DNA of 32,060 nucleotides from Lachnospiraceae bacterium (lineage in GTDB: Bacteria; Bacillota; Clostridia; Lachnospirales; Lachnospiraceae). The notes under the pieces were generated by a model that saw nothing but the letters and a program-made list of their open reading frames with translations, was not told the origin of the DNA and did not search any database. The stretch lies in assembly GCA_900763175.1 (NCBI GenBank), contig CAAFJI010000064.1, positions 1 to 32,060 of the forward strand, in the 5' to 3' direction. The translations under genes and the position numbers were made by a program. Of the stretch, positions 15,760-23,896 are shown piece after piece; the first letter of the stretch is position 1; every line of letters starts with the position of its first letter.

Positions 15760-18315
15760 TTGAAAAAGAGAGTAATTGCTGCGATTCTTGGAGTTATGTT
15801 GAGCCTGTCAATGGGCTTGGAAGCAGGGGCTGCTGCTTTGGACAGTGAATTTGAGTCCGGATTTACAGCAGAGCAGACTGCGGAGGAACAGCTGCCAGAA
15901 TCAGAAGGATCAGAAGAAGTACAGCAGCCGTCAGAAGAACAGGATACATCTGAAGGAACAGAAACAGACAACACTTCGGATAGTGACGGCTTTATATCAG
16001 GAGAGGTAGCCGATGAAGATGGAAGCGGAGAGACCGAGCCTGTACAGAATTTTGATGAGGCAGGTCAGAACGTAACTCAGGAAAATCAGACAGAGAATGT
16101 ACAGGCAGCCGTATCCGGTACAGTGTTTGAACGCAGTGACTGGGAAGAACCTGAAAGCGGCCGCTTCCGTCTGCATAAAAAGACTGTGAAGCCTCAGGCT
16201 GCTACAGAGGCAGAAGTAAGTGTTCAGTCTTCTGATCTTCAGGAGGCTGAAGATGCACAGATCGGTACTCTGCCAGAAGATGCAGCGCAGACTACAGAGG
16301 TAGGACAGAGCAGCTTCCAGGATCAGTACTATACTGCGGCTGACGGTATTGTAGAGCTTACTATCAAGAGCGAAAAGGGAGCACTTCACAAGGGCTATTA
16401 TCTTTTTGATACAAATGGTTATCTTGTCACTGGAGAGACATCTCTTAATGGAACAGAGAACCAGGCAGGAACAATTGGAAATTTCTATTTTACAACAGTA
16501 GAGACAGCAGAGTCCTATAAAGAATATGCAGGTGAGGGTGTTGGCCTGAAGCCATGGACTACTAATATCGGTCAGCAGAAACGTGACTATTGGTTGTGGG
16601 AGTCTAAGGCAGGTAATTTCCGCTATTATGGAACAGATGGAAAGAACATTACCATTTCCCAGCTTGAGGAGACTGCCAAAGCACAGAATACTTATACCGG
16701 ATATTTCAAGATCAATAATGAGTATTATTGCCTGGACAGTAATGGCACCCCGAAAACAGGTGAGGTTCAGCTTAATGTAAATGGAACTGCTTTCCAATAT
16801 TATTTCCAGCTAGCAGCGGATGCCAGAGAAATTCCTGGAAAGATGCTGAGAAATGGCTGGGCGAAATTTGACACAGTTAAAGGCGAGCAGTGGCGTTATT
16901 ATGATTCCGGTGACAAGGACAGCTCTAAGATGGGCCAGCTTCTGGTGCATGGAACTATGGTAACAAATTTTGACAGCAAGAAGGATACGACAGGAAACAG
17001 TACTTATCTCATTGATAAAAATGGATACCTTCTGAAGAGCACCATGAAGAAGGCATCAGATAGAAAGTATTATTTCACAGATAAAAACGGTAAGATATAT
17101 ACGAACCGTATCGTTACATACAAGAATAAAACCTATTACGTAACTTCAACAGGTGCAAAAGCGACCTGGAAGAATGGCTGGCATCGCTGTCCGGGGGCTG
17201 GAAACAGAATGTACTATTTCGGTTCCTCAGCAGGAAGAATCATCAAGAAAACAGGCTGGCAGAAGGTTACTAAGTCAAATGGCAAGTTCTACGGCTGGTT
17301 CCTGTTTAACAGCAAGGGTAAACATTATGCAGACAAGCTACTGAAGAAGAAAGGGTATTATTTTAAGACAAACGGAAAACTGGCAAGCGGCCTTACCGAA
17401 ATCGACGGTAAAACCTATTTCTTCCGTCCATCCACATCTTCAAACAGAGACGGACGTATGGTGAAGAAACAGATGTTTGTTTACAAAAAGAAAACCTACT
17501 ATGCAGGTTCTGACGGTGTTCTTCGCAAGAACGGCTGGCAGTATGTAAATGGTGAATGGTATTATTTCAAGAACATGACGCTTGTGACCAACAGCTTTGT
17601 ACAGAGAAATGGCAAATATGGTTATGTGGATTCAACAGGAAGATTTTCAACAGGCTGGGTGATCGTAGATGATGCCAAGAACCTTGTACGCTACATCAAC
17701 CCAGATAAGAAGGGATATGTAACCAATACTTCCAAGTGGATCGATGGAAAACTGTACTACTTCGACAAGAATGGTTACAGAATCAATGATCTGACCAGTA
17801 TTTACAAGAGCAACTACAGTGTAGAGGTAGACCGTGTAAATGGCGTTATGACAATTTACGCTGATTCTGCACGAACCATTCCTGTAAAATCAATCCGTGT
17901 ATCTGTTGGAAATCCGGGAACTGATACACCTACAGGAACCTACAGGCTTACAAGCTACAGCAGATGGCAGCCGTTGATGGGACCGTCCTGGGGACAGTAT
18001 GGTACTCATGTAGACGGTGCCGGACAGGGTGGAATCTTCGTTCATTCTATTGCCTGCGGTGCGGCAAACAGCTATAACCTTCCAGTAAGTGCTTACTACA
18101 GACTGGGAAGCCCGGCTTCTCATGGCTGCATCCGTACCTGTGTTGCTGATGCAAAATGGGTATATGAGCACTGTAACGGTTCCAGCATCCGTATCTTCGA
18201 TGGCACTTACAAATCCAACGAAGTATTCAAAGGGCCGCTTGGGCGCCGTGCCCTTGTTCCGTTAAAGGGAATGAAGAATGGCGGTTATTACGATCCTACA
18301 GATCCAAACGCATAA
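15760..18315 (+). CDS. Secreted L,D-transpeptidase with choline-binding-like wall repeats
   Basis: An 851-residue secreted wall enzyme. The start is a TTG at 15760, seven bases after GGGAGG, giving a signal peptide (KKRVIAAILGVMLSLSMGLEAGAAA). The ATG at 15703 lies inside the HPr gene and adds a hydrophilic extension ahead of the signal. Residues ~28-180 are a low-complexity Glu/Ser/Gln/Thr linker. About 200-700 hold many aromatic and glycine repeats of the cell-wall/glucan-binding type (for example NGWQYVNGEWYYF, DGKLYYFDKNGY). The C-terminal YkuD domain has FVHS (H762) and SHGCIR with catalytic Cys790. Such enzymes make beta-lactam-insensitive 3-3 cross-links or attach proteins to the wall. 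It is the last gene of the cda operon. The repeats may bind teichoic-acid choline or another wall polymer. Confidence 0.92.
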   Translation: MKKRVIAAILGVMLSLSMGLEAGAAALDSEFESGFTAEQTAEEQLPESEGSEEVQQPSEEQDTSEGTETDNTSDSDGFISGEVADEDGSGETEPVQNFDEAGQNVTQENQTENVQAAVSGTVFERSDWEEPESGRFRLHKKTVKPQAATEAEVSVQSSDLQEAEDAQIGTLPEDAAQTTEVGQSSFQDQYYTAADGIVELTIKSEKGALHKGYYLFDTNGYLVTGETSLNGTENQAGTIGNFYFTTVETAESYKEYAGEGVGLKPWTTNIGQQKRDYWLWESKAGNFRYYGTDGKNITISQLEETAKAQNTYTGYFKINNEYYCLDSNGTPKTGEVQLNVNGTAFQYYFQLAADAREIPGKMLRNGWAKFDTVKGEQWRYYDSGDKDSSKMGQLLVHGTMVTNFDSKKDTTGNSTYLIDKNGYLLKSTMKKASDRKYYFTDKNGKIYTNRIVTYKNKTYYVTSTGAKATWKNGWHRCPGAGNRMYYFGSSAGRIIKKTGWQKVTKSNGKFYGWFLFNSKGKHYADKLLKKKGYYFKTNGKLASGLTEIDGKTYFFRPSTSSNRDGRMVKKQMFVYKKKTYYAGSDGVLRKNGWQYVNGEWYYFKNMTLVTNSFVQRNGKYGYVDSTGRFSTGWVIVDDAKNLVRYINPDKKGYVTNTSKWIDGKLYYFDKNGYRINDLTSIYKSNYSVEVDRVNGVMTIYADSARTIPVKSIRVSVGNPGTDTPTGTYRLTSYSRWQPLMGPSWGQYGTHVDGAGQGGIFVHSIACGAANSYNLPVSAYYRLGSPASHGCIRTCVADAKWVYEHCNGSSIRIFDGTYKSNEVFKGPLGRRALVPLKGMKNGGYYDPTDPNA

Positions 18316-18324
18316 AATTATGAG

Positions 18325-18370
18325 AACCAGGGGGAATAATATAAATTCATCCCCTGGTTTTCTTATTTTA
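18325..18370 (+). terminator. Rho-independent terminator closing the cda operon
   Basis: AACCAGGGG pairs with CCCCTGGTT (18325-18333 with 18351-18359), with a weak inner GAAT/ATTC pairing, followed by a T-rich tail TTTTCTTATTTT. It starts 10 bp after the transpeptidase stop. Confidence 0.85.
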
Positions 18371-18380
18371 GAGAATAACG

Positions 18381-18409
18381 TTGAAATTTGAAAAGGGAGA
18401 CGGTATAAT
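18381..18409 (+). promoter_or_regulatory. Near-consensus sigma-A promoter for the lysozyme/polysaccharide operon
   Basis: TTGAAA (18381-18386), a 17-bp spacer and a perfect TATAAT (18404-18409). A leader of about 85 bases precedes the lysozyme start. Lying right after a terminator, it marks the start of a new transcription unit that may extend to 27604. Confidence 0.85.
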
Positions 18410-18503
18410 AACAAAGTAACACATTCTTAACATTCCATAGTTGAGGGGAAAGCTGCATCCTATCAGAGAGGCTGCAGCCGGAGAACGGTTATCAGGAGGG
18501 AAA

Positions 18504-20081
18504 ATGAAAAATTGGAAAAGACTGCTGTCAGTGGGTTTATTGTCAGCTATACTTGGAACCGGAATGATTCTGGGCCAGACTTCTGGGATAAATGCCCAGG
18601 GAATGCCTTATGACAGAAGAGACAACCTTTCACCAGATGAAATCCTGCCAAGCGTAGGAGCTACCGAAGCAGCAAAATCGGTAAGCAAAAAGGCGTGGAA
18701 GAAGATCAATGGTGTCTGCTATAACGGAAGCGGAAAGATAATAGAGGGGGCCATTACCAGAGGTATGGATGTTTCTGAATGGCAGGGAAAGATCAACTGG
18801 CAGGAAGCCAGCAAAGATATTGATTTTACCTTTATCCGTATTTCCCACAGCACCAAGCATCTGGATTATATGTACGATTATAACATGACAGAAGCAGAGG
18901 CGGCGGGAATTCCCATCGGAACTTATGTATACAGTACTGCAACTACCAATGCACAGGCACTGGCAGAAGCACAGCTGGCTATTCGTAAAATGCAGGGGTA
19001 CAAGATTTCCTACCCGGTAGCCTTTGACCTTGAAGACGAAGCCACAATGGGAAAGCTTGCACCGAAGGAAATTTCCAAGCTTGCCCTTACCTTCTGTGAT
19101 GAGATCAGAAAGGCTGGCTATACTCCCATTCTGTATATGAACCTGAACTGGTATAACAATTACATTGACTGGAGTGTTTTGGAAGGCTCTGGGCTGGAGG
19201 TATGGATCGCAAGCTACGGAGATACCATCCTGGCACCAGATACCAGCAAGTACCAATATACCATCTGGCAATGTACAGCAGGGGACGAAGTTCCAGGCAT
19301 GATTGCTACCAAGAAACTTATCAGTGGGGTTCCGGTAGAAAATAATGTGGATTTGAACTTCGGCTTTGTAGATTATACAACAAGGATTATACCCAGATGG
19401 CACTCGTTGGAAAGCTATGTGCCTGCTGCCAAGCCATTGTATTCCGATCCCAAGAACGAGAAAAATGGCTGGCATACCAGCAAAGGTAAGAAATATTACT
19501 ACGTAGATGGTGCAAAAGTAAAAGGCTGGAAAGAGATCGGCGGAAAGTATTACTGCTTCAGCAAGGTGGACGGCCATTTATATAAGAGCAGGCTGGTCAA
19601 GGATGGCGATGACGCTTACTATGTGAATAAAGAAGGTGTCCGTGTTAACGGAGGCAAGTTCGTCACAAAGAAAAGCAAGACCTACTATATAGGGCGTGAT
19701 GGAAAAGCCTACAAAGGCGTTCGCAAGATCAACGGAAAATATTACTGCTTCAACACAGGCACTTTTGTGATGGAGAAAAATTACAAGCATATTGCAGCCA
19801 ATGGAAATATTTATTACTTTAACAGCAATGGTGTCAGAGTAAAGAGTAAGTTTATCAGCATCAGAGAAAATGGCAGTACAAACGTGTATTATTTTGGAAA
19901 ATCTGGCAAAGCCTATAGAGGCTGGCACACAATTAAGGGAAAGAAATATTATTTCTACCAAGGAACCGGAATAAATGCAGGAGTGCGTGCACAAGGCATT
20001 AAACTGACCAGTGCTGCCGGAATTGTTTCTGTATTTGATAAAAATGGTGTATGCACCAGACAATATAAAGAAGGAGAATAA
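18504..20081 (+). CDS. Secreted GH25 lysozyme (muramidase) with wall-binding repeats
   Basis: A 525-residue secreted muramidase that would cleave the MurNAc-GlcNAc bond in peptidoglycan. The start is the ATG at 18504 after AGGAGGG, giving a signal peptide (MKNWKRLLSVGLLSAILGTGMILG); an open TTG further up at 18441 is not needed. The GH25 domain spans about residues 85-295 and has GMDVSEWQG (Asp89) and the catalytic D-x-E in AFDLEDE, plus the IWQCT strand near its end. Residues ~310-520 are aromatic cell-wall-binding repeats (KKYYYVDG, GKYYCF, GWHTIKGKKYYFY) like those in the transpeptidase upstream. The stop is two bases before rmlC, whose ribosome binding site overlaps the end of this gene, so the lysozyme is co-expressed with polysaccharide genes. 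Confidence 0.92.
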   Translation: MKNWKRLLSVGLLSAILGTGMILGQTSGINAQGMPYDRRDNLSPDEILPSVGATEAAKSVSKKAWKKINGVCYNGSGKIIEGAITRGMDVSEWQGKINWQEASKDIDFTFIRISHSTKHLDYMYDYNMTEAEAAGIPIGTYVYSTATTNAQALAEAQLAIRKMQGYKISYPVAFDLEDEATMGKLAPKEISKLALTFCDEIRKAGYTPILYMNLNWYNNYIDWSVLEGSGLEVWIASYGDTILAPDTSKYQYTIWQCTAGDEVPGMIATKKLISGVPVENNVDLNFGFVDYTTRIIPRWHSLESYVPAAKPLYSDPKNEKNGWHTSKGKKYYYVDGAKVKGWKEIGGKYYCFSKVDGHLYKSRLVKDGDDAYYVNKEGVRVNGGKFVTKKSKTYYIGRDGKAYKGVRKINGKYYCFNTGTFVMEKNYKHIAANGNIYYFNSNGVRVKSKFISIRENGSTNVYYFGKSGKAYRGWHTIKGKKYYFYQGTGINAGVRAQGIKLTSAAGIVSVFDKNGVCTRQYKEGE

Positions 20082-20083
20082 AA

Positions 20084-20638
20084 ATGGGAAAAATAAAAGT
20101 ATCAAACTGTGATGACATTGAAGGATTAAAGGTAATTGAGCCAACAGTATTTGGTGATTCCAGGGGATATTTTATGGAAACATACAATTACAATGACTTC
20201 AAGGAGGCAGGAATCGACGTAGAGTTTGTACAGGATAATCAGTCAAGCTCCCGCTATGGTGTACTCCGCGGCTTACATTTTCAGCTTCATTATCCACAGG
20301 ACAAGCTTGTCCGTGTAGTAAACGGAGAGGTATTTGATGTTGCCGTAGATTTAAGAGAAGGTTCCAAGACCTATGGAAAATGGTATGGAGTTGTTCTTTC
20401 TGCAGAGAATAAGAAACAGTTCTTCATTCCTAAGGGATTTGCACATGGTTTCCTTGTTCTCTCTGAGAATGCTGAGTTCACATATAAATGCTCTGATTTC
20501 TATCATCCAAATGATGAAGGCGGTCTGATCTGGAACGATCCGGATATCAATGTACAGTGGCCTATCCCAGAAGGAATGGAACTGATCTTTTCTGATAAAG
20601 ATCAGAAATGGGGTAGCTTTAAGGAACTGAACAGATAG
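20084..20638 (+). CDS. rmlC: dTDP-4-dehydrorhamnose 3,5-epimerase
   Basis: RmlC (RfbC) epimerises dTDP-4-keto-6-deoxyglucose at C3 and C5, the third step of dTDP-L-rhamnose synthesis. The cupin fold motifs are present: SRYGVLRGLHFQ (substrate and catalytic His), DVAVDLREGSKTYG, and FIPKGFAHGFLVLS. The length of 184 residues is normal. The GAAGGAGAA site lies in the last codons of the lysozyme gene. rmlA, rmlB and rmlD are not in this window and must be elsewhere. Its place directly before an ABC polysaccharide exporter suggests that the exported glycan contains rhamnose. Confidence 0.95.
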   Translation: MGKIKVSNCDDIEGLKVIEPTVFGDSRGYFMETYNYNDFKEAGIDVEFVQDNQSSSRYGVLRGLHFQLHYPQDKLVRVVNGEVFDVAVDLREGSKTYGKWYGVVLSAENKKQFFIPKGFAHGFLVLSENAEFTYKCSDFYHPNDEGGLIWNDPDINVQWPIPEGMELIFSDKDQKWGSFKELNR

Positions 20639-20648
20639 GAGACTCTGA

Positions 20649-21464
20649 ATGCTTAAGTCTATATTTTCTCTGCCGGCGGATTTGTACAAAAACCGCCGGC
20701 TGGTTATGAAACTGGCAAAAAATGATTTCAAAACCAGATATGCTGGTTCTTATTTCGGAACTTTCTGGGCATTCGTTCAGCCGGTAGTGACAATTCTGGT
20801 ATATTGGTTTGTATTTTCAGTGGGGTTCCGGTCCAACACAGATGAACTGGGAGTCCCTTTTGTGCTTTATCTGGTAGCTGGTATTGTGCCGTGGTTTTTC
20901 TTCTCTGATGCACTTTCAGGAGGAACCAATTCTCTCCTTGAGTACAATTATCTGGTAAAAAAGGTGGTATTTAATATCAGCGTTCTTCCAGTGGTGAAAA
21001 TTTTTTCTGCGTTATTTGTACATGGCTTTTTTGTACTTTTGGCCATCATTCTCTATATATTTAATGGAAGATTTCCAGACTGGTACTATCTTCAGATCCT
21101 TTATTACAGCTTCTGCGTATTTTTCCTTGTCTTGGGACTTTGTTATGCTACCAGTGCAGTAGCCGTTCTTTTCAGGGATCTGAACCAGATTATCAGTATT
21201 GGCCTGCAGGTAGGTGTGTGGCTGACTCCTATTATGTGGGTGTCAGAGAGCATGATCGGTACGGGGAGTATTCTGTACAAAATCCTTCAGCTGAATCCAA
21301 TGTTCTATATTGTATCCGGTTATCGTGATGCATTTATTATCAAGAGATGGTTCTTTGAAAGGCCAGTTTGGACTTTATATTTCTGGGTATTTGCGATTTG
21401 CTGTTTCCTTTTTGGAAACTGGATCTTCAAGCGTCTGCGTGTACATTTTGCAGATGTTTTGTAA
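20649..21464 (+). CDS. Polysaccharide ABC exporter, membrane subunit (Wzm/TagG type)
   Basis: A 271-residue ABC-2 type permease with about six membrane segments. It has the family's N-terminal cytoplasmic helix (LVMKLAKNDFKTRYAGSYFG) leading into the first segment, and the conserved stretch NPMFYIVSGYRDA before the last two segments. Proteins of this type (Wzm, TagG, RgpC) pair with a Wzt/TagH/RgpD ATPase to flip lipid-linked polysaccharide or teichoic acid across the membrane. The ribosome binding site is TAGGAGA upstream of the ATG. Its ATPase partner follows but is separated by 245 bp that contain a dispersed repeat. Confidence 0.92.
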   Translation: MLKSIFSLPADLYKNRRLVMKLAKNDFKTRYAGSYFGTFWAFVQPVVTILVYWFVFSVGFRSNTDELGVPFVLYLVAGIVPWFFFSDALSGGTNSLLEYNYLVKKVVFNISVLPVVKIFSALFVHGFFVLLAIILYIFNGRFPDWYYLQILYYSFCVFFLVLGLCYATSAVAVLFRDLNQIISIGLQVGVWLTPIMWVSESMIGTGSILYKILQLNPMFYIVSGYRDAFIIKRWFFERPVWTLYFWVFAICCFLFGNWIFKRLRVHFADVL

Positions 21465-21473
21465 GAGAAGGTT

Positions 21474-21635
21474 AGAGCGTGTTTAAAAAATCATTCCTGC
21501 AATCTGCACGCCCCATTTTGCGGGAATTTTGTCTCGAATTCGGTTGTCGTAGCCCGCTACGACGCCCTCATCCGGGACAAAAGTCCCACAAACTGTGACG
21601 CACATCTTGCTGAAAGCATTTTTCAAACACGCTCT
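21474..21635 (+). repeat. Dispersed inverted-repeat element, copy B (long, best preserved)
   Basis: 162 bp bounded by AGAGCGTGTTT and its exact complement AAACACGCTCT, with weaker complementarity continuing inward. It contains two small internal hairpins: TCGTAG-CCCG-CTACGA (21547-21562) and GGGAC-AAAA-GTCCC (21574-21587). There is no open reading frame of note and no clear target-site duplication. It lies between wzm and wzt. The structure is that of a MITE-like or folded RNA-forming repeat. Confidence 0.85.
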
Positions 21636-21669
21636 GGAGCGTGTTCCGGAAAATGCAAATGATTTTGCA
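21636..21669 (+). repeat. Half-element next to copy B
   Basis: GGAGCGTGTTCCGGAAAATG follows copy B directly and resembles the end of copy C (AGAGCGTGTTTGGAAAATGC). The similarity fades after about 20-30 bases. It may be a remnant of a second element or of a rearrangement. Confidence 0.5.
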
Positions 21670-21709
21670 GTAATTTTGAAAACTCAGGTAGAAATAGAAA
21701 GGAAATAGC

Positions 21710-22963
21710 GTGGAAAGTAAAAATGCCATTGAAATAAGAAATCTGTCAAAAATGTATAAGCTTTACAACCGGCCGCTGGACCGACTGAGAGATTCCCTTG
21801 GACTTAGCCGGAAAAAGCTGTACAAAGAACATTATGCACTTAAGGATGTTAACTTTGACATCAAAGAAGGAGAATGCGTTGGTATTATCGGAACAAATGG
21901 GTCTGGTAAATCTACGATTCTGAAAATCATTACCGGTGTGTTGGCACCTACCACTGGAACGGTAACTGTAAATGGAAGAATTTCTGCACTTCTGGAACTA
22001 GGTGCAGGTTTTAATCCGGAATATTCCGGAATGGAGAACATTTATCTAAATGGTACCATGTTAGGCTTTTCAGAGGAAGAAATTGATGCCAGGCTGGACG
22101 AAATCTTAGGCTTTGCAGATATCGGAGATTTTATCCATCAGCCGGTAAAGACCTATTCCAGCGGTATGTTTGTGCGCCTTGCGTTTGCTGTGGCAATCAA
22201 TATTGATCCGGAAATTCTGGTAGTAGATGAGGCTCTTTCCGTAGGAGACGTATTTTTTCAAGCCAAATGCTACCATAAGTTCGAGGAATTCAAGAAACAG
22301 GGAAAGACGATCCTTTTTGTAAGCCACGATCTGGGAAGTATTTCCAAGTATTGTGACCGTGTTATCCTTTTGAATCAGGGCGTTATGCTGGATGAGGGCA
22401 CCCCCAAGGCTATGGTGGATATGTACAAGCAGCTTTTGGTCCATCAGGATCCGGTAAAGCAGGCAGAGGAAAGCAATCCACGAAAGGAAGACTGGAAGCA
22501 GGGCTTCCAGGTGAATCCCAATACATTGGAGTATGGGGAAAAGCAGGCAGAGATTGCAGACTTTGTCGTAATGGATTCCAAAGGGCGTCAGACAAATACC
22601 ATTGAAAAGGGATCTAAATTCCAGATTAAAATGCGCATTCATTTTCATGAGAGCATTCAGCAGCCTATTATGGCTTTTACCTTCAAAAACATTCAGGGAA
22701 CTGAGATTACAGGAACCAATACCATGTACGAAGGGGTGAATGTGGAGCACACAGACACAGGTGATGAGTGCATCGTTGTTTTTGAACAGGAAATGGATCT
22801 TCAAGGTGGAGAGTATCTTCTCTCATTTGGCTGTACCGGCTATCGAAACGGAGATTTTACCGTATTCCATCGTTTGTATGATGCGTGCAATATCACCGTA
22901 GTTTCTTCTAAAAATACGGTAGGATTCTACGACATGAACTCCAAGGTTTGGATAGAGGAATAA
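21710..22963 (+). CDS. Polysaccharide ABC exporter ATPase with C-terminal glycan-recognition domain (Wzt type)
   Basis: A 417-residue ATPase starting at a GTG (21710), six bases after AAAGGA. The nucleotide-binding domain covers about residues 1-245: Walker A GTNGSGKST (61-69), signature YSSGMFVRLAFA (149-160), Walker B ILVVDEA (169-175) and switch His in SHD (205-207). Residues ~255-417 form a separate beta-rich domain with the Wzt C-terminal pattern: IADFVVMDSKG, P-x-x-AFTFKN-x-x-G-x-EITGTNT, and FGCTG. In E. coli O9a and O8 this domain binds the modified end of the O-antigen chain and makes export depend on the cap. TagH-type ATPases lack it. The methyltransferase starts three bases after the stop. 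Confidence 0.92.
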   Translation: MESKNAIEIRNLSKMYKLYNRPLDRLRDSLGLSRKKLYKEHYALKDVNFDIKEGECVGIIGTNGSGKSTILKIITGVLAPTTGTVTVNGRISALLELGAGFNPEYSGMENIYLNGTMLGFSEEEIDARLDEILGFADIGDFIHQPVKTYSSGMFVRLAFAVAINIDPEILVVDEALSVGDVFFQAKCYHKFEEFKKQGKTILFVSHDLGSISKYCDRVILLNQGVMLDEGTPKAMVDMYKQLLVHQDPVKQAEESNPRKEDWKQGFQVNPNTLEYGEKQAEIADFVVMDSKGRQTNTIEKGSKFQIKMRIHFHESIQQPIMAFTFKNIQGTEITGTNTMYEGVNVEHTDTGDECIVVFEQEMDLQGGEYLLSFGCTGYRNGDFTVFHRLYDACNITVVSSKNTVGFYDMNSKVWIEE

Positions 22964-22966
22964 AAT

Positions 22967-23896
22967 ATGCAGGAAAAAATTGGAAAAGTTACATTAGATT
23001 ATGAATTTTATCCAGGGGAGGATCTGTACAGCGATGGTCCCGTGGAAAAAGAGCTTCTGGAAATTGCCAAAAACTATGGGGAAGAGGAACTGAACCAGAT
23101 AATCGCAGAGAGAAACAGCTGGCCAATTCTCTACCATTTTTCCCATATTCGCCAGAACATTGTGGAGTGGCTCCCTATTACCAGGAATCAGAAGGTTCTG
23201 GAAATCGGTTCTGGATGCGGCCCTATCACAGGGATACTTGCTAAAAAGGCGAAAAGCGTTACCTGTAACGATCTGTCCAAAATGCGAAGCACCATAAATG
23301 CATATCGGAATAAAAATTGTGATAATGTAAAAATTATGGTTGGCAATTTCCAGGATGTGGAGAGCAGTCTTACAGAAACATATGATTATATTACCCTGAT
23401 CGGTGTGTTTGAATATTCACAAGGCTATATCGGTACAGAGCAGCCATACGTGGAAATGCTCCGCCGTATCTCCCGTCATCTGGCACCGGGAGGCAAGGTA
23501 GTCATTGCTATTGAGAATCGCCTGGGGCTGAAATACTGGGCTGGCTGCACAGAGGATCATGTGGGAAAATATTTCGAGGGACTGGAAAATTATCCGGATA
23601 CAAAAGGTGTGCGGACCTTTTCTAGAAAAGAGCTGTCAGATATCATTGATAAGGCAGGGAACTTTAAAACTACTTTTTACTATCCATACCCAGACTACAA
23701 GTTCCCGATGACGATTTATTCCGATAAGCGCTTACCCAAAAAAGGAGAGCTGAGGGATAATTTCTGCAATTTTGACAGGAACAGAATACAGCTGTTTAAT
23801 GAGGGAAAAGTCTACGACTCCCTTACTGACGCAGGACTTTTTCAGGAATTTTCCAATTCATTCCTGGTACTGGTGGAAAGGAAGGAAAGCGAATGA
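22967..23896 (+). CDS. Class I SAM-dependent methyltransferase, probably acting on the polysaccharide
   Basis: A 309-residue protein with a Rossmann-type methyltransferase domain. Motif I is VLEIGSGCGP (residues 77-86), the acidic residue ending strand 2 is in VTCNDLS, and YDYITLIGVFEYS is the motif IV region; APGGKVVIAIENRLG follows as the post-motif strand. The N-terminal ~70 residues are helical and probably cover the substrate site. It sits between the Wzt-type ATPase (3-bp gap) and the kinase-like gene (4-bp ATGA overlap), so it likely modifies the exported glycan or its end. The methyl acceptor cannot be read from the sequence. Confidence 0.88.
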   Translation: MQEKIGKVTLDYEFYPGEDLYSDGPVEKELLEIAKNYGEEELNQIIAERNSWPILYHFSHIRQNIVEWLPITRNQKVLEIGSGCGPITGILAKKAKSVTCNDLSKMRSTINAYRNKNCDNVKIMVGNFQDVESSLTETYDYITLIGVFEYSQGYIGTEQPYVEMLRRISRHLAPGGKVVIAIENRLGLKYWAGCTEDHVGKYFEGLENYPDTKGVRTFSRKELSDIIDKAGNFKTTFYYPYPDYKFPMTIYSDKRLPKKGELRDNFCNFDRNRIQLFNEGKVYDSLTDAGLFQEFSNSFLVLVERKESE

